Shown in pieces: positions 32,404 through 33,912 of a DNA stretch of 33,912 bases. The DNA comes from a virus. Each line of letters opens with the position of its first letter. The stretch's first letter is position 1. The notes below the pieces were generated by a model. The model had not been told where the DNA came from and searched no databases. It was given only the letters and a program-made list of their open reading frames with translations. The translations under genes were made by a program, and so were the position numbers. Location of the stretch: the IMG/VR virus record IMGVR_UViG_3300025327_000106, positions 1 through 33,912 of that record; one strand, given 5' to 3'.

Positions 32404-33850
32404 TTTTTCATATTATCTAAAAGCCGGGTTTCCTTATTTTTATATTGAAACCTATGAAGCTGATAGGTGTATTGAAGATTTGAAAAAGGAAACCAAAAAG
32501 TACAATTCAGATGCTCAGATATTTGTTTGGGATATCACATCAACTAACCTACCCCCTGATCCAATGGAAATTCTAAACAAAATCAAGGAATCCAAAACTA
32601 GATCGATTTTCATCCTCAAAAATTATAATTGGTTTATGGTTAGCAACAATAGCCCAAATCCTTTTATTATCCAATTTTTTCAAAATAACTATGAATCATT
32701 TTGTAGCGGAAACTTCAGAAAATCTATTGTTATTGTATCTGATTCTCCCTTTGATTCAATCCCTACCTCAATCAAAAAACATTTCATAGATCTGAAATTT
32801 GACCTCCCCAATGAAAAAGAAGTCTCCACCATACTAAATAATATAGTTAACATTGCCTCTAAGAACCCTAAATTTGATCCAAAAAAATGTACCAAGGAAT
32901 TGAAAGAAAGGATTGTTGATGCAGCTTTGGGAATGACAGCTCAAGCTGTTGAGAATAGTTTGGCCCTATGCGTTATTCAACATGGGAAACTCATTCCAAA
33001 GGTTATTGATCGAATAAAAGCTCAGGACATTGAAGGAACTGCGGGTGTTAAATATACTGAATATGATTCTTCTTTCTCCGAGTTAAAAGGATTGGATAAC
33101 CTAAAATTCTTTGTGATTAAAACAATCAATCATCTAAATTCAAAAGGAATTATATTATTAGGACCTTGCGGAACGGGGAAGACCTATTTTGCACAGTGTC
33201 TTTCAAATGAGACGGGTATGCGCATGTTGACTGTTGAAATGGCTGAATTTCAGGGTGGAATTGTTGGTGAAACCGAGCAGAAGGTACGTCAAGCAATTAA
33301 AGCTATTCGTGCCATGGCAGGGACAAAAGGAGTAATAATACTGGTGGATGAAATTGAAAAGGCCCTGTCTGGTATTGGCAATCAAACAGTTTCGTCTGAT
33401 TCAATTACTGCAAGAGCTATGGGACAGTGGTTAAAATTTATGCAAGATCCTGGTTGTAAGGTTTACTTCATTGCAACCTGTAATGACATCAGTAAAATTC
33501 CTCCTGAATATCTTCGTGCTGAAAGGTGGGACACAGCGCCCTTCTTTGTTGATCTCCCTAATATTGTTGAAAGAGAAACAATTATTACACATTATATGAA
33601 AACATATAATGTGAAAGGGAAGATCAAAGCTGATAATTTGGAAGGTTGGTCAGGAGCAGAAATAAAAGCTTTGTGTCGGATTGCAGACATGATGAAATCC
33701 ACAACAGATGAAGTCATAGATTTCATTGTTCCAATGTCAAAAACCGCTGAAAAGCAAATCCAAGATTTAAGATCATGGGCAGTGGGAAACACCATTCCTG
33801 CTACTAGAAAAATAACTATTGGAAAAACAGAAAGAGAATTATCTCTATAA
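32393..33850 (+). CDS. AAA+ family ATPase
   Basis: The start at ATG 32393 is chosen because TGGAGG lies six bases upstream; the earlier TTG at 32360 has none. Of 485 residues, the N-terminal half (about 1-220) is an accessory domain with FPYFYIETYEADRC and DSPFDSIPTSIKKHF. The AAA module follows: Walker A GPCGTGKT (257-264), Walker B ILVDEIEK with Asp319-Glu320, sensor-1 text FIATCND, and RAERWD with an Arg-finger candidate. The small helical lid (NLEGWSGAEIKALCRIADM) is typical of the FtsH/Cdc48/ClpX-like AAA group. Its target in the phage is unknown; a DNA or protein remodelling role early in infection is inferred. Confidence 0.8.
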   Translation: MINDFSYYLKAGFPYFYIETYEADRCIEDLKKETKKYNSDAQIFVWDITSTNLPPDPMEILNKIKESKTRSIFILKNYNWFMVSNNSPNPFIIQFFQNNYESFCSGNFRKSIVIVSDSPFDSIPTSIKKHFIDLKFDLPNEKEVSTILNNIVNIASKNPKFDPKKCTKELKERIVDAALGMTAQAVENSLALCVIQHGKLIPKVIDRIKAQDIEGTAGVKYTEYDSSFSELKGLDNLKFFVIKTINHLNSKGIILLGPCGTGKTYFAQCLSNETGMRMLTVEMAEFQGGIVGETEQKVRQAIKAIRAMAGTKGVIILVDEIEKALSGIGNQTVSSDSITARAMGQWLKFMQDPGCKVYFIATCNDISKIPPEYLRAERWDTAPFFVDLPNIVERETIITHYMKTYNVKGKIKADNLEGWSGAEIKALCRIADMMKSTTDEVIDFIVPMSKTAEKQIQDLRSWAVGNTIPATRKITIGKTERELSL

Positions 33851-33863
33851 GAAAGGAAATAAT

Positions 33864-33912
33864 ATGAAAAAAACAACTAAGAGAATTAATAAAGTCAAAG
33901 CAGATAAAGCAA
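33864..33912 (+). CDS. Start of a further small gene (3' truncated)
   Basis: ATG 33864 with AAGAAAGGAAATAAT before it begins a Lys-rich frame (MKKTTKRINKVKADKA) that is open to the end of the window. It follows the ATPase stop by 13 bases, so it is probably in the same transcript. Nothing more can be said from 16 codons. Confidence 0.5.
   Translation, partial: MKKTTKRINKVKADKA

Noticed and set aside
1-33912. CRISPR array, tRNA genes or insertion sequences
   Set aside because: No regularly spaced direct repeats, no cloverleaf-like segment and no transposase motif were seen; the only mobile element supported is the intein.
1-33912. Stop codon reassignment
   Set aside because: TAA, TAG and TGA all end genes with sensible lengths, and no gene reads through an in-frame stop except at the frameshift site.

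Overview
The window is a stretch of a tailed double-stranded DNA bacteriophage (or prophage) with siphovirus-type late genes. Every credible gene is on the + strand, spacing is tight with many 1-4 nt overlaps, Shine-Dalgarno sites of the AGGAG type precede most starts, and the DNA is AT-rich. All three standard stop codons are used, so the code looks like table 11. The evidence for a siphovirus is an HK97-type capsid region, HK97 gp10-like and gp6-like neck genes, a tail tube gene followed by a G/GT pair with a TTTTTTA slippery site, a long tape measure gene and a hub. No contractile sheath gene is seen. Portal and terminase genes would lie left of the window. The host is probably Gram-negative, inferred from a lipoprotein and an O-antigen-ligase-like protein; nothing identifies the species.

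Layout: (1) 1-3.9 kb, head: C-terminal part of a protease/scaffold gene with a nested scaffold start, two paralogous decoration-like proteins, the major capsid protein, and two small probable virion proteins with intrinsic terminators between them. (2) 3.9-9.3 kb, lysis and accessory: a small membrane protein, GH24 lysozyme, a second small membrane protein, a DUF1353-like protein, a lipoprotein, an HTH plus metallophosphoesterase protein, and a polytopic O-antigen ligase/polymerase-like protein with a C-terminal helical region. (3) 9.3-11.1 kb, neck: a gp6-like connector and two tandem tail-terminator-like paralogues. (4) 11.1-15.1 kb, cassette A: three genes with N-terminal secretion signals (a protein with a shared C-terminal domain, a double carbohydrate-binding-like protein, a beta-helix protein). 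Much of this DNA is visibly richer in GC. (5) 15.1-26.6 kb, neck completion and tail: head closure, gp10-like protein, a small Cys protein, tail tube, G/GT chaperones, a tape measure gene interrupted by a complete 390-aa intein, a distal-tail-like protein with an inserted sialidase-like propeller, and the hub. (6) 26.6-31.7 kb, cassette B: again three secretion-signal genes in the same order (shared C-terminal domain, lectin-like jelly roll, beta-helix). (7) 31.7-32.3 kb, control region: terminator-like hairpins, a sigma70-type promoter and a candidate structured RNA. (8) 32.3 kb to the end: two small ORFs around an AAA+ ATPase.

The most interesting content is the two parallel three-gene cassettes whose six products all begin with Sec-type signals, which is unexpected for virion fibres assembled in the cytoplasm. 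Together with the phage-borne O-antigen-ligase-like protein they suggest a surface-glycan recognition or remodelling system. Next come the intein in the tape measure gene, the GC-rich mosaic segment whose edges fall inside reading frames, and the RNA-rich control region. All functional names rest on reading motifs and gene order; no database search was run.
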